A DNA stretch of 64,000 nucleotides from Mediterranea sp. An20 (GCF_002160055.1 NZ_NFJV01000003.1:143645-207644), one strand, 5' to 3'; counted from the stretch's first letter, positions 8,330 through 16,664 are shown. Made by a program: numbers and translations. The notes: generated by a model not told the origin, from the letters alone.

Positions 8330-8376
8330 TAATGGGTTGCAGCTTGCCGCCGTTAGGTGGCACAGGTGCTTGTTAG
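8330..8376. repeat. attC-like repeat 11
   Basis: TAATGGGTTGCAGCTTGCCG, CCGTTAGGTGGCACAGGTGCTTGTTAG. The most divergent copy, with its own inner arms (GCCGCC / GGTGGC). Confidence 0.7.
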
Positions 8377-8384
8377 TCGCATAT

Positions 8385-8888
8385 TTAACTTTCCCAAGTA
8401 ATATCTAATATTTTTCCTTTATTGTCAGTATGTACTACGACTATTTCATCTGAATTTTCACTATCAATCATGTAATCCCAAACAGCATAGTGATTATCAC
8501 CGGGATAAAAAGTAATAGTTTCTACTCTCTGAATCAGCAAGGATAGAAACTGTTCTTCCTTTGTTTTTGTCGAATCGGCATTTGGTAACAAGTCATCAAT
8601 AGCTTCCCATTCATCAAGATGCCAACGGACATATTCATTCGTTGTGCCACCATCTTCATAATCCTTTAATATGGATTTATCTATTTCTGTCTTGTATTTA
8701 AAAAGGTTGGAAAGATAGCCTTCCAGCTCTGCCGACCAATCATTGGGATTGCCTTCATAAGCACAGAAGTCCAAATACAATTCGACATCCTTGTTACAAA
8801 TCATTACATGACCTTCAAAATAGTCCTCTTCCTTATTATCTACTTCATTATCTACTTCACCGAAATAAGTAATATTCTTCTTGCTCAT
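8385..8888 (-). CDS. DUF2004-like cassette protein
   Basis: A 167-residue acidic protein. The N-terminal segment (KNITYFGEVDNEVDNKEEDY) and the following VMICNKDVELYLDFCAYEGN resemble DUF2004 proteins, which begin with a YFGEI strand and an E-L-x-L-D-L strand. It ends with a strand typical of small immunity domains (GKILDITWES). Family call moderate; immunity role by context. Confidence 0.62.
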   Translation of the reverse strand: MSKKNITYFGEVDNEVDNKEEDYFEGHVMICNKDVELYLDFCAYEGNPNDWSAELEGYLSNLFKYKTEIDKSILKDYEDGGTTNEYVRWHLDEWEAIDDLLPNADSTKTKEEQFLSLLIQRVETITFYPGDNHYAVWDYMIDSENSDEIVVVHTDNKGKILDITWES

Positions 8889-8913
8889 ATTCTTTTGTTT
8901 TTAATTAATTGCG

Positions 8914-8968
8914 ACTAATGTTTGGCGGCTAACCGACCTTTTCAGGGGAGGTTAAGCCACTTGTTAGC
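8914..8968. repeat. attC-like repeat 12
   Basis: ACTAATGTTTGGCGGCTAACCGACC, spacer, AGGGGAGGTTAAGCCACTTGTTAGC. Inner arms GGCTAACC/GGTTAAGCC with one extra base on one side. Confidence 0.82.
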
Positions 8969-8983
8969 CACTAAGTTATGTAT

Positions 8984-9466
8984 TTATAAATACTTATATT
9001 CTTCATCATCAAAGAAATCTTCTGTCATCAAAAAAGGAAGATGTTTTTTTGAAAAAATAACATAAGTTTCTTTATATAATCTGTTTTTATTTTTGCACTC
9101 AAATAATAGCTGGGCAATATTCTTTATATCTTCACTATCTGTCGTATTTTGTGAATATTTATTGGCTAAATCTGCAATTGTTTCCACCAGTTTTTCATCA
9201 ATAAGCCTAAGAATTATAGATTTAGCATAAAATGAGTAGCTATCATTACTATTTATTAAGACGTAAAACAAATCTTCTAAAAGTAAAATACATGTTTCAT
9301 TCGGCATATACCTCAGAACTTCTAAAGCATAATAGCAATTAATGTTACCACTATGCAAAGCTTTTGAAAGGTCTTTTGTCTTGTTATTATGTTTTCTAAA
9401 TACTGAAAGGCTTTCTTTATATGCCTCATAATCCTTTACGACTTGATTCCATTCTGCTGAATACAT
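8984..9466 (-). CDS. helical hypothetical cassette protein
   Basis: A 160-residue, almost entirely helical protein (for example LSKALHSGNINCYYALEVLR and LLLEDLFYVLINSNDSYSFY), reading like a short HEAT- or Imm30-type helical repeat. No exact family recognised. It sits between two attC-like repeats, with ATG at 9466. Confidence 0.62.
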   Translation of the reverse strand: MYSAEWNQVVKDYEAYKESLSVFRKHNNKTKDLSKALHSGNINCYYALEVLRYMPNETCILLLEDLFYVLINSNDSYSFYAKSIILRLIDEKLVETIADLANKYSQNTTDSEDIKNIAQLLFECKNKNRLYKETYVIFSKKHLPFLMTEDFFDDEEYKYL

Positions 9467-9487
9467 ACTTATTCTTTTTTTTGAGTG

Positions 9488-9534
9488 GCTAATGTTTGGC
9501 AGCGTTCCGCTTTTAGTCGGTTTGCTGTTGTTAG
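9488..9534. repeat. attC-like repeat 13
   Basis: GGCTAATGTTTGGCAGCGTTCCG, spacer, AGTCGGTTTGCTGTTGTTAG. Same subtype as the copies at 3110, 3825 and 4177. Confidence 0.8.
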
Positions 9535-9545
9535 CAGTTTATTTT

Positions 9546-10019
9546 CTAAATAGTCTTTAACTTATTATTCATTTCTTTTCTATACAGAATTGAACTAAAG
9601 GGATAAGTATTATTAAGTTCCGGTTTTTCTCCATATAGCTCAATTATTCCATCTATTGATTCTAATTTTTGCAAAATGGGTATTGAAATATTTATGATAT
9701 TTTCAATTAACCGTGAACGCAACTGTTCATCAATAGTCGATTCTAAATCTAATATCATTTGTGTGGAATATCCTTCAATTTCCATTATTGGGAAGCGCAT
9801 TCTAATATCACATTGATATTCTTTAGGAAATAATAAATCATCTCCCTTACGTAATAAAGCCGCCAAGTTTATATAAAACATCTTTCCATACAAAGAGTGT
9901 TGGAGATTGAATACGACTATACATTCGGCAGTAGTCTTATACCACGAATTTCCTTTCCTACGAAAGCTATTCGCTTTCATTATTGGATGAACTATTGATT
10001 TGAATTGCTCTTTATCCAT
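9546..10019 (-). CDS. DUF4304 family protein, first cassette of array 1
   Basis: A 157-residue protein with the DUF4304 opening: a helix, then GFRRKGNSWYK-like NSFRRKGNSWYKTTAECIVV (residues 17-36), the F-x-x-K/R-x-x-x-F/W-x-R pattern, followed by paired strands (FNLQHSLYGKMFYINLAAL). DUF4304 is common among presumed immunity proteins. As the cassette nearest the recombinase it would be the most recently gained one under an integron-like model. Confidence 0.75.
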   Translation of the reverse strand: MDKEQFKSIVHPIMKANSFRRKGNSWYKTTAECIVVFNLQHSLYGKMFYINLAALLRKGDDLLFPKEYQCDIRMRFPIMEIEGYSTQMILDLESTIDEQLRSRLIENIINISIPILQKLESIDGIIELYGEKPELNNTYPFSSILYRKEMNNKLKTI

Positions 10020-10037
10020 AATATTTAATTCTAAACT

Positions 10038-10072
10038 GCTAACATTATACTATCAGCGAAATCCGCTGTTAT
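10038..10072. repeat. short repeat between recombinase and first cassette, possible insertion site
   Basis: GCTAACATTATACTATCAGCG followed by AAATCCGCTGTTAT. It keeps the TAACATTA end and a small hairpin (AGCG/CGCT) but is shorter than the other repeats. By position it would be the attI-equivalent where new cassettes enter. This role is inferred. Confidence 0.5.
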
Positions 10073-10084
10073 TTTCTTTAAGTA

Positions 10085-11203
10085 TCAAACCTCGTCTTCC
10101 TCCATCAACAGGTCGTCCAACGGGCTTTTGATTCTGCTCTTATAGGTGTCGGCGATGTGGACATACACTTCCGTCGTCTTGATGTTCTTATGACCCATCA
10201 GTTCCTTTACGATTTTGATGTCCGTCCCCTGTTCCAGCAGATGCGTGGCAAAGGTGTGGCGCAGCAGGTGCGGATAAATCCGTTTCGTGATGCCCGCCTC
10301 CCGTGCGGCAGCCTTCAGCCGTTTCGACACGATGCTTTCCGTAAAGGGTTCGCCCGGCCTGTGTTCAAAAAGCCACACCTTCGGCTTGTACAGCCGGTTG
10401 TATTCCACCAGCTTCTTCATCAGCGGCCTCGACAGCAGCGTGTAGCGGTCTTTCTTGCCCTTTCCCTGCCGTACCCGTATCAGATTCCGGGACTCGTTGA
10501 TGTCTCCCGGCTTCAGTTCCAGCAGTTCGCTGATGCGCAGCCCGGCGGAGTAGAGGATGGAGAAGATGCAGAAGAAGCGCAGGTCTTTCGCCGCCACGTC
10601 CAGTATCCGCTTGATTTCTTCTTTGCTCAGCACATCGGGCAGGGTCTTCTCTCGCTTGGCACGGTTCACCTTGTAGCACCGACGCTCCTGACCGAGCACT
10701 TTCTCGTAGTAGAACTTGATGGCGTTGATGCGCTGGTTCTGCTGGCAGGAGGATATGTCCTTCTCGTGGATAAGATGCAGCAGGTAGCCGTTTATCTCAT
10801 CGGACGTGATAGTCTTTACATCCCGGTCCCTGAAATGTTCCTGGAAATCCCGGAAGTAACTGGTATATACCCTCACCGTATGCTTGCTGTATCGCACCTG
10901 CTGGAGCTTCTCCTGATAGCCGGCCGGCAGAGGCGGCCGATTGTCCTCCTTTTCTTTCCGGTCCGTGCAATCCTTTATAGCGGAATAGTCGATGAACGCC
11001 ATCTTCACATAGCGGTCGAAGAACTCCGCAAGCACGAAGCTCTCTTTGGGCAGATAAGCCTTGCCGCCGACAAGCTGCACGCCCTCCTCTTTCGACAAAG
11101 GCAGGCGCAGGCCGTCGTGGTCGAAGGTGACTTCGATGAACTCCCTGCCGTATCTGACGGCTGGCAAGAGTCTGATTCTCGGTTTAGCTTGATATATTTC
11201 CAT
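10085..11203 (-). CDS. XerD-like tyrosine recombinase of the rAID array
   Basis: A 372-residue tyrosine recombinase with an N-terminal extension of about 100 residues, a core-binding domain (YSKHTVRVYTSYFRDFQEHF) and a catalytic domain with all key residues: Arg in SAGLRISELLEL, Lys in RQGKGKKDRY, His-x-x-Arg-His in HLLRHTFATHLL, GH in LMGHKN and Tyr in TTEVYVHI. The insertion that marks integron IntI integrases is not seen, so this is Xer/phage type. It heads the first array and is read in the same direction as the cassettes, unlike class 1 integrons. It most likely moves the cassettes through the attC-like repeats, as proposed for rAID clusters. Confidence 0.88.
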   Translation of the reverse strand: MEIYQAKPRIRLLPAVRYGREFIEVTFDHDGLRLPLSKEEGVQLVGGKAYLPKESFVLAEFFDRYVKMAFIDYSAIKDCTDRKEKEDNRPPLPAGYQEKLQQVRYSKHTVRVYTSYFRDFQEHFRDRDVKTITSDEINGYLLHLIHEKDISSCQQNQRINAIKFYYEKVLGQERRCYKVNRAKREKTLPDVLSKEEIKRILDVAAKDLRFFCIFSILYSAGLRISELLELKPGDINESRNLIRVRQGKGKKDRYTLLSRPLMKKLVEYNRLYKPKVWLFEHRPGEPFTESIVSKRLKAAAREAGITKRIYPHLLRHTFATHLLEQGTDIKIVKELMGHKNIKTTEVYVHIADTYKSRIKSPLDDLLMEEDEV

Positions 11204-11212
11204 GTTTCCGTT

Positions 11213-12019
11213 CTATTTGTCCCACTCGTTCAGGATTTCACCGTTCGTGCTATCGTAGCGCACCCAATGTCCCGTCTCGCGTCCGTCCGTGTATTCACCT
11301 TGTGTGACGATGCCGTCATCGTCGGTCTTTTTCCACACGCCGTGCTTGTAGCCCGCCTTATATGCGCCCGACTCATGGAGATACAGCTTGCCGTGCTTGT
11401 GGGCCGTGTATTCATAGGGACCGTCAAGCTCGCCGTTCTTATAGTGGCTGACGGTTTCGCTGAGCCATCCTCTGGAGGTGTCCTCGTTAAGCTCCCATTG
11501 CTTTCCCTCTTTTTTATCATCGGTATAGCCGGCTTCATAAATCAGTCGGCCGGTTTTGGGGGCGAAGCGCTGTTCCTTGCCGTTTTTCTTGCCTTCCCTG
11601 TATTCCTGTATCATGTCGGGCTTGCCGTCGGCGAACCAAGTCCGTACCGTACCCTCTATTTTCCCGTGCCACATGGGAGCCTCGCGCTGCGGGGTCTTCC
11701 CGTCCTGGTAGTAGGTGACAAACAGGCCGTGCCGCTTGCCGTCGGCATACGCGCCCTTTTCCCGCAGCACGCCGTCACGGTAACGCCTGTACTCGCCCTG
11801 CTTGACCCCCTTGGAGAAGTGTACGCTTTCCTCGTCCTGTCCCCGCAGGATGCGGTATTCGCCCGATAGCGGACGCTTGCCGTCTTTCAGGTAATGGACG
11901 ACCGTTCCATGTTCCGCATCCGTAAGGGTACGCAAGTCGCCGTACTCTACAATCCGCTGTGCGAAGCTGCTGCCGCTCAGCAGGAAAAGGATGCCTGCCA
12001 GTATGATTTTTGTTTTCAT
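11213..12019 (-). CDS. secreted MORN-repeat protein (YwqK-like)
   Basis: Starting at ATG 12019 the protein has a signal peptide (MKTKIILAGILFLLSGSSFAQ) and then about eight MORN-type repeats of the form G-x-Y/W-x-x-Y-x-D-G-K (for example KGAYADGKRHGLFVTYYQDG). MORN_2/YwqK proteins are often listed as antitoxin-like and occur beside toxins. The stop is 9 bp from the recombinase start, so the two genes form one transcript. Its role in the array is unknown; a surface or periplasmic immunity protein is possible. A TTG start at 12046 is less likely. Confidence 0.8.
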   Translation of the reverse strand: MKTKIILAGILFLLSGSSFAQRIVEYGDLRTLTDAEHGTVVHYLKDGKRPLSGEYRILRGQDEESVHFSKGVKQGEYRRYRDGVLREKGAYADGKRHGLFVTYYQDGKTPQREAPMWHGKIEGTVRTWFADGKPDMIQEYREGKKNGKEQRFAPKTGRLIYEAGYTDDKKEGKQWELNEDTSRGWLSETVSHYKNGELDGPYEYTAHKHGKLYLHESGAYKAGYKHGVWKKTDDDGIVTQGEYTDGRETGHWVRYDSTNGEILNEWDK

Positions 12020-12046
12020 ATCCTTCCTGTTTTTTTCGTTGGACAA

Positions 12047-12625
12047 TACCCGGCTACTTCCGTCACGCTTCCCTTTCTGTCAGGGTACAAACAAAATCCG
12101 GCGGCATTCGGACACGGGAAACCCGTTGAATGAATACCGCCGGACATGGCTTTCTTTCCGCTTTGCTCACACGGACAAGGAGGAATGTTGTTTCTTTGAT
12201 GATGGGTAATCGGTGGTCGGGGATAACCGGACTGGGACAGGATGTAGGGACGCATGAAACCCTTTCCGTCATTCCGTTTAGGAATGGCAGCGCAGGCCGT
12301 ATCGTCTATAAGAAATAACTGCCTGCAATTCCATTTGGTGCCATCATAGTCCATTTTATTATAGTCAATCCCATACAAAAGTATGGATTTAATTTCTTAA
12401 TAACGATAAAAACCCCGATTTTATTTTGTGGTTTCAAATATTTTTTGAGAGACAGTCCTTCCCTACGGACGGAATGTCCTTTTTTTCAGCGTGACAGTAG
12501 CGCATGTCCGGACGACGGCACGACGGCCGGTGGCCGCTGCAAAAGGTTTCACCCACCACAGGCCATGCAGAGCCGGACAGACACGGCATATCCGCAAAGT
12601 GATGGTAAAAAACGGCTGTATTTGT
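12047..12625. other. intergenic region with a strong inverted repeat
   Basis: About 580 bp without a convincing gene. It holds a perfect inverted repeat TCCGGCGG (12097-12104) / CCGCCGGA (12137-12144), extended by ATTC/GAAT, without a T-run. The segment 12360-12440 is AT-rich and probably contains the promoter of the MORN/recombinase transcript. Short open frames on both strands here look random. Confidence 0.4.
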
Positions 12626-12752
12626 ACAGTTTTTCCGGCTTTAACGGCAGGAATGAAAAGCGTTTTTATAATTTTGTATGCAGATGAAACGTAGAATACA
12701 AAAATACATATCGGTTTTTGTGCTGTCGGCGCTGCTGCTCGCGGCGGGGTAC
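12626..12752 (+). repeat. direct duplication, copy 1
   Basis: About 127 bp matching 13689-13815 at an offset of 1063 bp. It covers the promoter-like TAATTTTG, the ATGCAGATGAAA start and the signal sequence coding region. This copy has lost the lipobox Cys (AAGYG in place of MAGCG). Confidence 0.8.
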
Positions 12753-13139
12753 GGAGAGGCGAAGAAATGCCACGGAGACCGCACGTTTGTACTGTTCCGC
12801 CATCAGAGACAGTATGAAGATATTGAAAAAGAACTGTGCTACACCCAATTCAGGTACTACTCATCGCAGATGGGTATGTACATTTCTTCTGACCCTATTG
12901 GACAGGAAGGGAATAATCCTACACTGCATGGATACGTTCCAGACGTAAATACTTGGCTGGATGTATTCGGATTAGATATAATAAAAGTCAATCCATCAGA
13001 TCCTTTCCCTAAGTCCGAAAAAGGAAAAACTTGGAAAGAAAAGTTTATAGAACGCTTTAATGATAAAAGGAACATAGAAGCTGGCGGTGTAGTTTCTCCT
13101 ACAGGATTTAAGAGTAAGCCTACATTAGCTTGCAAATAA
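12678..13139 (+). CDS. orphan Rhs toxin tip fused to a lipoprotein-type start (remnant)
   Basis: The first 25 residues copy the signal peptide of the downstream lipoprotein (13741), but with Tyr where the lipobox Cys should be. From about residue 55 the protein is the end of an Rhs core: FRYYSSQMGMYISSDPIGQE, then a YV-x-x-x-x-x-W-x-D-x-x-GL segment (HGYVPDVNTWLDVFGL), the usual junction before a variable toxin. Only about 48 residues follow, too short for most Rhs toxins, so the toxin is probably truncated. The likely history is recombination of a 3' Rhs fragment and its immunity gene into a duplicated lipoprotein gene. Confidence 0.7.
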   Translation: MQMKRRIQKYISVFVLSALLLAAGYGEAKKCHGDRTFVLFRHQRQYEDIEKELCYTQFRYYSSQMGMYISSDPIGQEGNNPTLHGYVPDVNTWLDVFGLDIIKVNPSDPFPKSEKGKTWKEKFIERFNDKRNIEAGGVVSPTGFKSKPTLACK

Positions 13140-13154
13140 AAATATTTAACTACA

Positions 13155-13592
13155 ATGAAGACATTGAATGATTTTATTTCGACATATCAAATCCCATTGA
13201 TTAATGCAATATTTTACGATGATGGGAAAATATTAGTAATTGATTCTTACTATGTGGGAGAAAAGTTTGAGCTACGTATTTTGTGCGAAAGCAGTATCAA
13301 TAGCTTTTTTTCATTTAATGAGATAGATGACATCTCTAATTTTGATATTATATGTACAAAAAACTGTAATGGATATTGTATAGCATGTGGAGAAGGTAGC
13401 TACGGCTCGGATGGAATAATTTATGTTGTAGACATCGCAAAACATAAATTACTATGGGGCATTTATCTAAATAACAGTAATCCTTTTAGTAGAATTGATT
13501 ATGTTTGTGAGGAGGTTATTGCTTCTTCAACAAAAGGATTTAAGCTAATTATACCAATAAAAGCTCCTGAAAAGTTAAGGGTTGAAAATTAA
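13155..13592 (+). CDS. probable immunity protein for the Rhs tip
   Basis: A 145-residue AT-rich gene 15 bp after the Rhs tip. It reads as an alternating strand/turn protein (FYDDGKILVIDSYYVGEKFE, GSDGIIYVVDIAKHKLLWGI), without signal peptide. No family recognised, but Rhs toxin tips are almost always followed by an immunity gene of this size, so that role is the best inference. Confidence 0.6.
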   Translation: MKTLNDFISTYQIPLINAIFYDDGKILVIDSYYVGEKFELRILCESSINSFFSFNEIDDISNFDIICTKNCNGYCIACGEGSYGSDGIIYVVDIAKHKLLWGIYLNNSNPFSRIDYVCEEVIASSTKGFKLIIPIKAPEKLRVEN

Positions 13593-13600
13593 TTAGTCTC

Positions 13601-13620
13601 AACATAGCTTGCCATGTTGT
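13601..13620. repeat. inverted repeat after the Rhs/immunity pair
   Basis: CAACATAGCTTGCCATGTTG, a 6-bp stem followed by GTTAGC, which recalls one end of the attC-like repeats. There is no T-run, so a terminator is not favoured; it may be a worn recombination site. Confidence 0.35.
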
Positions 13621-13688
13621 TAGCGGACAGTCATATCACGATAGTTGTGGAAGTGGATGCTCATTAATAGTACACCGACGGTAAAATT

Positions 13689-13815
13689 ACAGTTTTTTCG
13701 GCTTTTACGGCAGGAATGAGAAGCGTTTTTATAATTTTGTATGCAGATGAAAAGTAGAATACGAAAAAACATATCGGTTTTTATGTTGTCGGCGGTACTA
13801 CTTATGGCAGGGTGC
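13689..13815 (+). repeat. direct duplication, copy 2
   Basis: The parent-like copy of the 12626-12752 repeat. It includes TAATTTTG directly upstream of the ATG and the intact lipobox region. Confidence 0.8.
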
Positions 13816-14307
13816 GGTAATCCTCCCATGCCGCCGTCCGATGCAGAGATGACACGGCACTTCCTCGCACACGAAACGGCGTTCGACGGAATCCGGGAGG
13901 TCATCGCCCGCTGTCCCTATGGGGATTACTATCCGCCATACGACATGCAGGACACCGCCTGTCTAAGAGGCATCTCTATGGAAGACCGGCATACACTGGA
14001 CTCACTGCTGGAGGCAATCTCTTGTGAGCGGGTGTTCTACTTCGGGAAGGAAGCAATGAAAGAATCCGGCTGGAACGGATACGACACGACATACACAAGT
14101 TTCACCATACCGTACTTCTCGCACGGTTACTCGATAGGCGGAACAAGCAAGGACTTCGTGTATGATCCGGGGCTGAAAAACAACCCCGCGTATCAAGTTA
14201 CGGAACACGGGGATTTGAACGGGATATACCGCAGGACATACAACGACACCACGCTGTACAAACAGATTAAGGGAGACTGGTACATCCGGTTGGAGCATGA
14301 CAACTGA
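13741..14307 (+). CDS. hypothetical lipoprotein
   Basis: A 188-residue protein with a lipoprotein signal (SVFMLSAVLLMAGC, Cys at about residue 26), so it should be lipidated and placed in the envelope. The mature part is polar, with many Tyr and Asp, and unrecognised. The start region and promoter-like box are duplicated upstream of the Rhs tip. It is followed 22 bp later by another lipoprotein gene in the same direction. Confidence 0.72.
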   Translation: MQMKSRIRKNISVFMLSAVLLMAGCGNPPMPPSDAEMTRHFLAHETAFDGIREVIARCPYGDYYPPYDMQDTACLRGISMEDRHTLDSLLEAISCERVFYFGKEAMKESGWNGYDTTYTSFTIPYFSHGYSIGGTSKDFVYDPGLKNNPAYQVTEHGDLNGIYRRTYNDTTLYKQIKGDWYIRLEHDN

Positions 14308-14329
14308 CCGATAACTTATACTGACGTAT

Positions 14330-15202
14330 ATGGAGAAGGGACAACGGAAATACGGGCTGAAAACAAAGGGAAACATAATATTCCTGTGTGTCGCCATGAT
14401 TCTGTGCGGCTGCGCACGGCATTACACGGCCTTCCAATACGACAACGGCGACGATTATCCCAGTGAGGGGCTGTACCGTATCGTGGACAGGAAAGGACGC
14501 ATCGGCTATGCCGACAAAGAGGGAAAGGCGGTCATCCGCCCCCGTTTTGCTTTCGGCTATCCCTTTGAGGGAGGCAGGGCAAAGGTGACGGACTCCGGCC
14601 AACGGAAAGAGGTGCCCGGTTCCGGCGGAGAGTACCATTATTGGGAAAGCGACGGATGGTATTATATCGACCGGAACGGAAACAGGCTGCCGGATTACCG
14701 GCTGCTGTGGAGCATACGGTACGCTTATACGGGTGATTCCATCATGGTGACAGACGGTGCGGACAAAGAGCAATGCGCAGACGTCCACGAAAACATGATA
14801 CGGCCTGTCCTGGCAGAGCTGGCATCCTCCCTGAACGGATGCGGAGAAGCGGAGCGCATGGCCGACCGAGCCGGATACTGCGATGTCCGCCATTACCTCG
14901 AAGTGCCCGGAACGGATTCCCTGCAGGGAGGAAATACCCCGATAACGGTGGACATCCTGTCGTCCGATAACCCGGATTTCAATCGCTGCTTGAATGCCAT
15001 TGGGAAGAAAGAATACTACGCCTTGAAATGGGCGCCGGAATCTCCGGAACAATGCCTTGTGTTCACAGAGGAAAGGAAACTGGTCATCGTGTGGTGCAGC
15101 CTGTTCCATGACGGAAAAGAGGCAGTGCAAAAGGTAAGGAAGATATTGGAGTCTTTAACCGTCGATTCTCCGAAGTATAAGGAACAAACAGAAAGACACT
15201 AA
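14330..15202 (+). CDS. WG-repeat lipoprotein
   Basis: A 290-residue protein with a lipobox (VAMILCGC) and at least two WG/KWG-type repeats, for example IVDRKGRIGYADKEGKAVIR and GWYYIDRNGNRLPD. WG repeats form small beta units found in secreted or surface proteins of Bacteroidetes. The C-terminal half (about residues 150-290) is a separate alpha/beta domain of unknown function. Probably in one operon with the lipoprotein at 13741. Confidence 0.72.
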   Translation: MEKGQRKYGLKTKGNIIFLCVAMILCGCARHYTAFQYDNGDDYPSEGLYRIVDRKGRIGYADKEGKAVIRPRFAFGYPFEGGRAKVTDSGQRKEVPGSGGEYHYWESDGWYYIDRNGNRLPDYRLLWSIRYAYTGDSIMVTDGADKEQCADVHENMIRPVLAELASSLNGCGEAERMADRAGYCDVRHYLEVPGTDSLQGGNTPITVDILSSDNPDFNRCLNAIGKKEYYALKWAPESPEQCLVFTEERKLVIVWCSLFHDGKEAVQKVRKILESLTVDSPKYKEQTERH

Positions 15203-15214
15203 AACTTAGAGCTT

Positions 15215-15631
15215 ATGTTGAAAGAAATAGTATATTGGACATATCGTTTTTTCTACAAACTGAGACGCGCTCAAAAAAGAAAAGATAATAACGGGAAGAT
15301 GGATTCAGTGATGGTTGTTTCAGTATGCCTGTTTGCGAATGTACTTACTTTGCTGAATTTTCTCAATTATTACACGTCCATTGATGTGCTCGCATATATA
15401 CCGGTAACGACAAGATACGAGCTGACTTCCTGGATTTGTATAATCATCATAATGGCTCCATTCATTGCTTTTGTATATAAGAGATATTTCGCCAAGGAAA
15501 AGTTCTCAAATATGATTCAGGAGTATGCGGCAAAATCCAGGAGACGACGAAGTTGGGGAAGTTTATGGGCATTTTGCTATTTCATTCTGACCTGGACGGC
15601 ATTTTTAAAGTCGGTATTGTTGGTGAATTGA
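15215..15631 (+). CDS. small membrane protein
   Basis: A 138-residue protein with three hydrophobic segments (about residues 35-55, 72-92 and 115-135) and basic loops, so an inner-membrane protein. No family recognised. The stop overlaps closely with the start region of the next membrane protein (ATG 15633), so they are translationally coupled. Confidence 0.65.
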   Translation: MLKEIVYWTYRFFYKLRRAQKRKDNNGKMDSVMVVSVCLFANVLTLLNFLNYYTSIDVLAYIPVTTRYELTSWICIIIIMAPFIAFVYKRYFAKEKFSNMIQEYAAKSRRRRSWGSLWAFCYFILTWTAFLKSVLLVN

Positions 15632-15632
15632 T

Positions 15633-16127
15633 ATGAACGTCTGGAAATATACCTATATACAGTTCTTCAAGATTCGCCGCAGGGTAATCGGGGAATGCGG
15701 TGCGGACGATTTTGCAGCCATGCTGTTTGTAGTGTTGCTTGACTGTCTGTTTTATTTGGGAATCGTAGTTCTTGCCGATGCCTTTACCGGCTATCATTTG
15801 CTTCCCGAACACAAACTACTGGAAGTAATTCTTTTTCTCGGCGGGGCGTTCATTATCGGGGGCATCCGTAACCGTTCCATGTGCAAGGGCGGTGCTTTCA
15901 ATCGTATATGGAAGGAGGTAGAAGCGGAACCCCGGAAGATGCTCTGGGGCATACTCTCGCTGCTGTATATCCTGTCGGCTTTCGCATTCTTCCTCCTGTC
16001 GGTGTATTTGTGGGGCAAAAAGATGCTGCCGGTCTTGGTTGATATAGGGGATTTGCTGTCTTTTTGTATGGCCGACATCCCGGCAGATGTGGATGGACTC
16101 TTTACAATAACCTTCAATGCCGGATGA
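15633..16127 (+). CDS. small membrane protein, tandem paralog 1
   Basis: A 164-residue protein with about three hydrophobic segments and a conserved loop (CKGGAFNRIWKEVEAEPRKM). It is a tandem paralog of the next gene: the first 60 bp are nearly identical and the central loop is conserved, while the last 25 residues differ. Function unknown. Products of this type often sit beside Rhs or secretion loci, as here. Confidence 0.68.
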   Translation: MNVWKYTYIQFFKIRRRVIGECGADDFAAMLFVVLLDCLFYLGIVVLADAFTGYHLLPEHKLLEVILFLGGAFIIGGIRNRSMCKGGAFNRIWKEVEAEPRKMLWGILSLLYILSAFAFFLLSVYLWGKKMLPVLVDIGDLLSFCMADIPADVDGLFTITFNAG

Positions 16128-16128
16128 T

Positions 16129-16545
16129 ATGAATGTCTGGAAATATACCTATATACAGTTCTTCAAAAAACGCCGCAGGGTAATCGGAAAGGATGGTGCG
16201 GACGATTATGCGGCCATGTTGTTCGTGGCATTGCTTGACTGCCTGTTTTATTGGGGAGTGATAACTTTTGCCGATTCCTTTACCGGCTATCATTTGCTTC
16301 CCGGACACGAAATTCTGCATACGGTTCTCTTTCTTGGCGGAGCTGTAATCATTGAGAGAGTCCACAACCGTACCCTGTGCAAAGGCGGTGCGTTCGAGCG
16401 CATAAGGAAAGAAGTCGAAGCAGAACCCCGTAAGATGCTCTGGGGCATACTCTCGCTGCTGTATATCATGTCGGCTGTTGCATTCTTTGCACTGTCGCTG
16501 TATTGCAATGTGAATAAGCTGGTACTTGTCTTAATCCCACTCTGA
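16129..16545 (+). CDS. small membrane protein, tandem paralog 2
   Basis: A 138-residue paralog of 15633-16127. The start is set at ATG 16129 by alignment with the paralog (MNVWKYTYIQFFK); an ATG 12 bp upstream overlaps the previous gene. It has the same loop (CKGGAFERIRKEVEAEPRKM) and hydrophobic segments but a shorter tail. The pair arose by tandem duplication. Confidence 0.68.
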   Translation: MNVWKYTYIQFFKKRRRVIGKDGADDYAAMLFVALLDCLFYWGVITFADSFTGYHLLPGHEILHTVLFLGGAVIIERVHNRTLCKGGAFERIRKEVEAEPRKMLWGILSLLYIMSAVAFFALSLYCNVNKLVLVLIPL

Positions 16546-16618
16546 CGATCCGCTGACCCGAACAGACATGAGAATGCCGCTTAACCATACTTTTATCCGC
16601 TTCTTTTACAGGCGAGGT

Positions 16619-16664
16619 ATGTTTGGCAGTCAATCCCCATTGGAGACGATTGAGGATACATTAA
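16619..16664. repeat. attC-like repeat, distal end of array 2
   Basis: TATGTTTGGCAGTCAATCCC, spacer, GACGATTGAGGATACATTA. Subtype of repeats 2 and 5 of array 1. Confidence 0.75.

Noticed and set aside
3110..10072. CRISPR array
   Set aside because: The repeats are imperfect palindromes of different subtypes separated by whole genes of 200-770 bp, not short constant repeats with unique spacers, and no cas genes are present.
10085..11203. A true integron integrase (IntI)
   Set aside because: The extra helix insertion typical of IntI is not seen and the gene is read in the same direction as the cassettes. A Xer-type recombinase is the better description.
10157..11869. A 570-codon open frame on the plus strand
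   Set aside because: It is antisense to the recombinase and MORN genes, whose protein motifs and catalytic residues are clear. GC-rich sequence produces such mirror frames.
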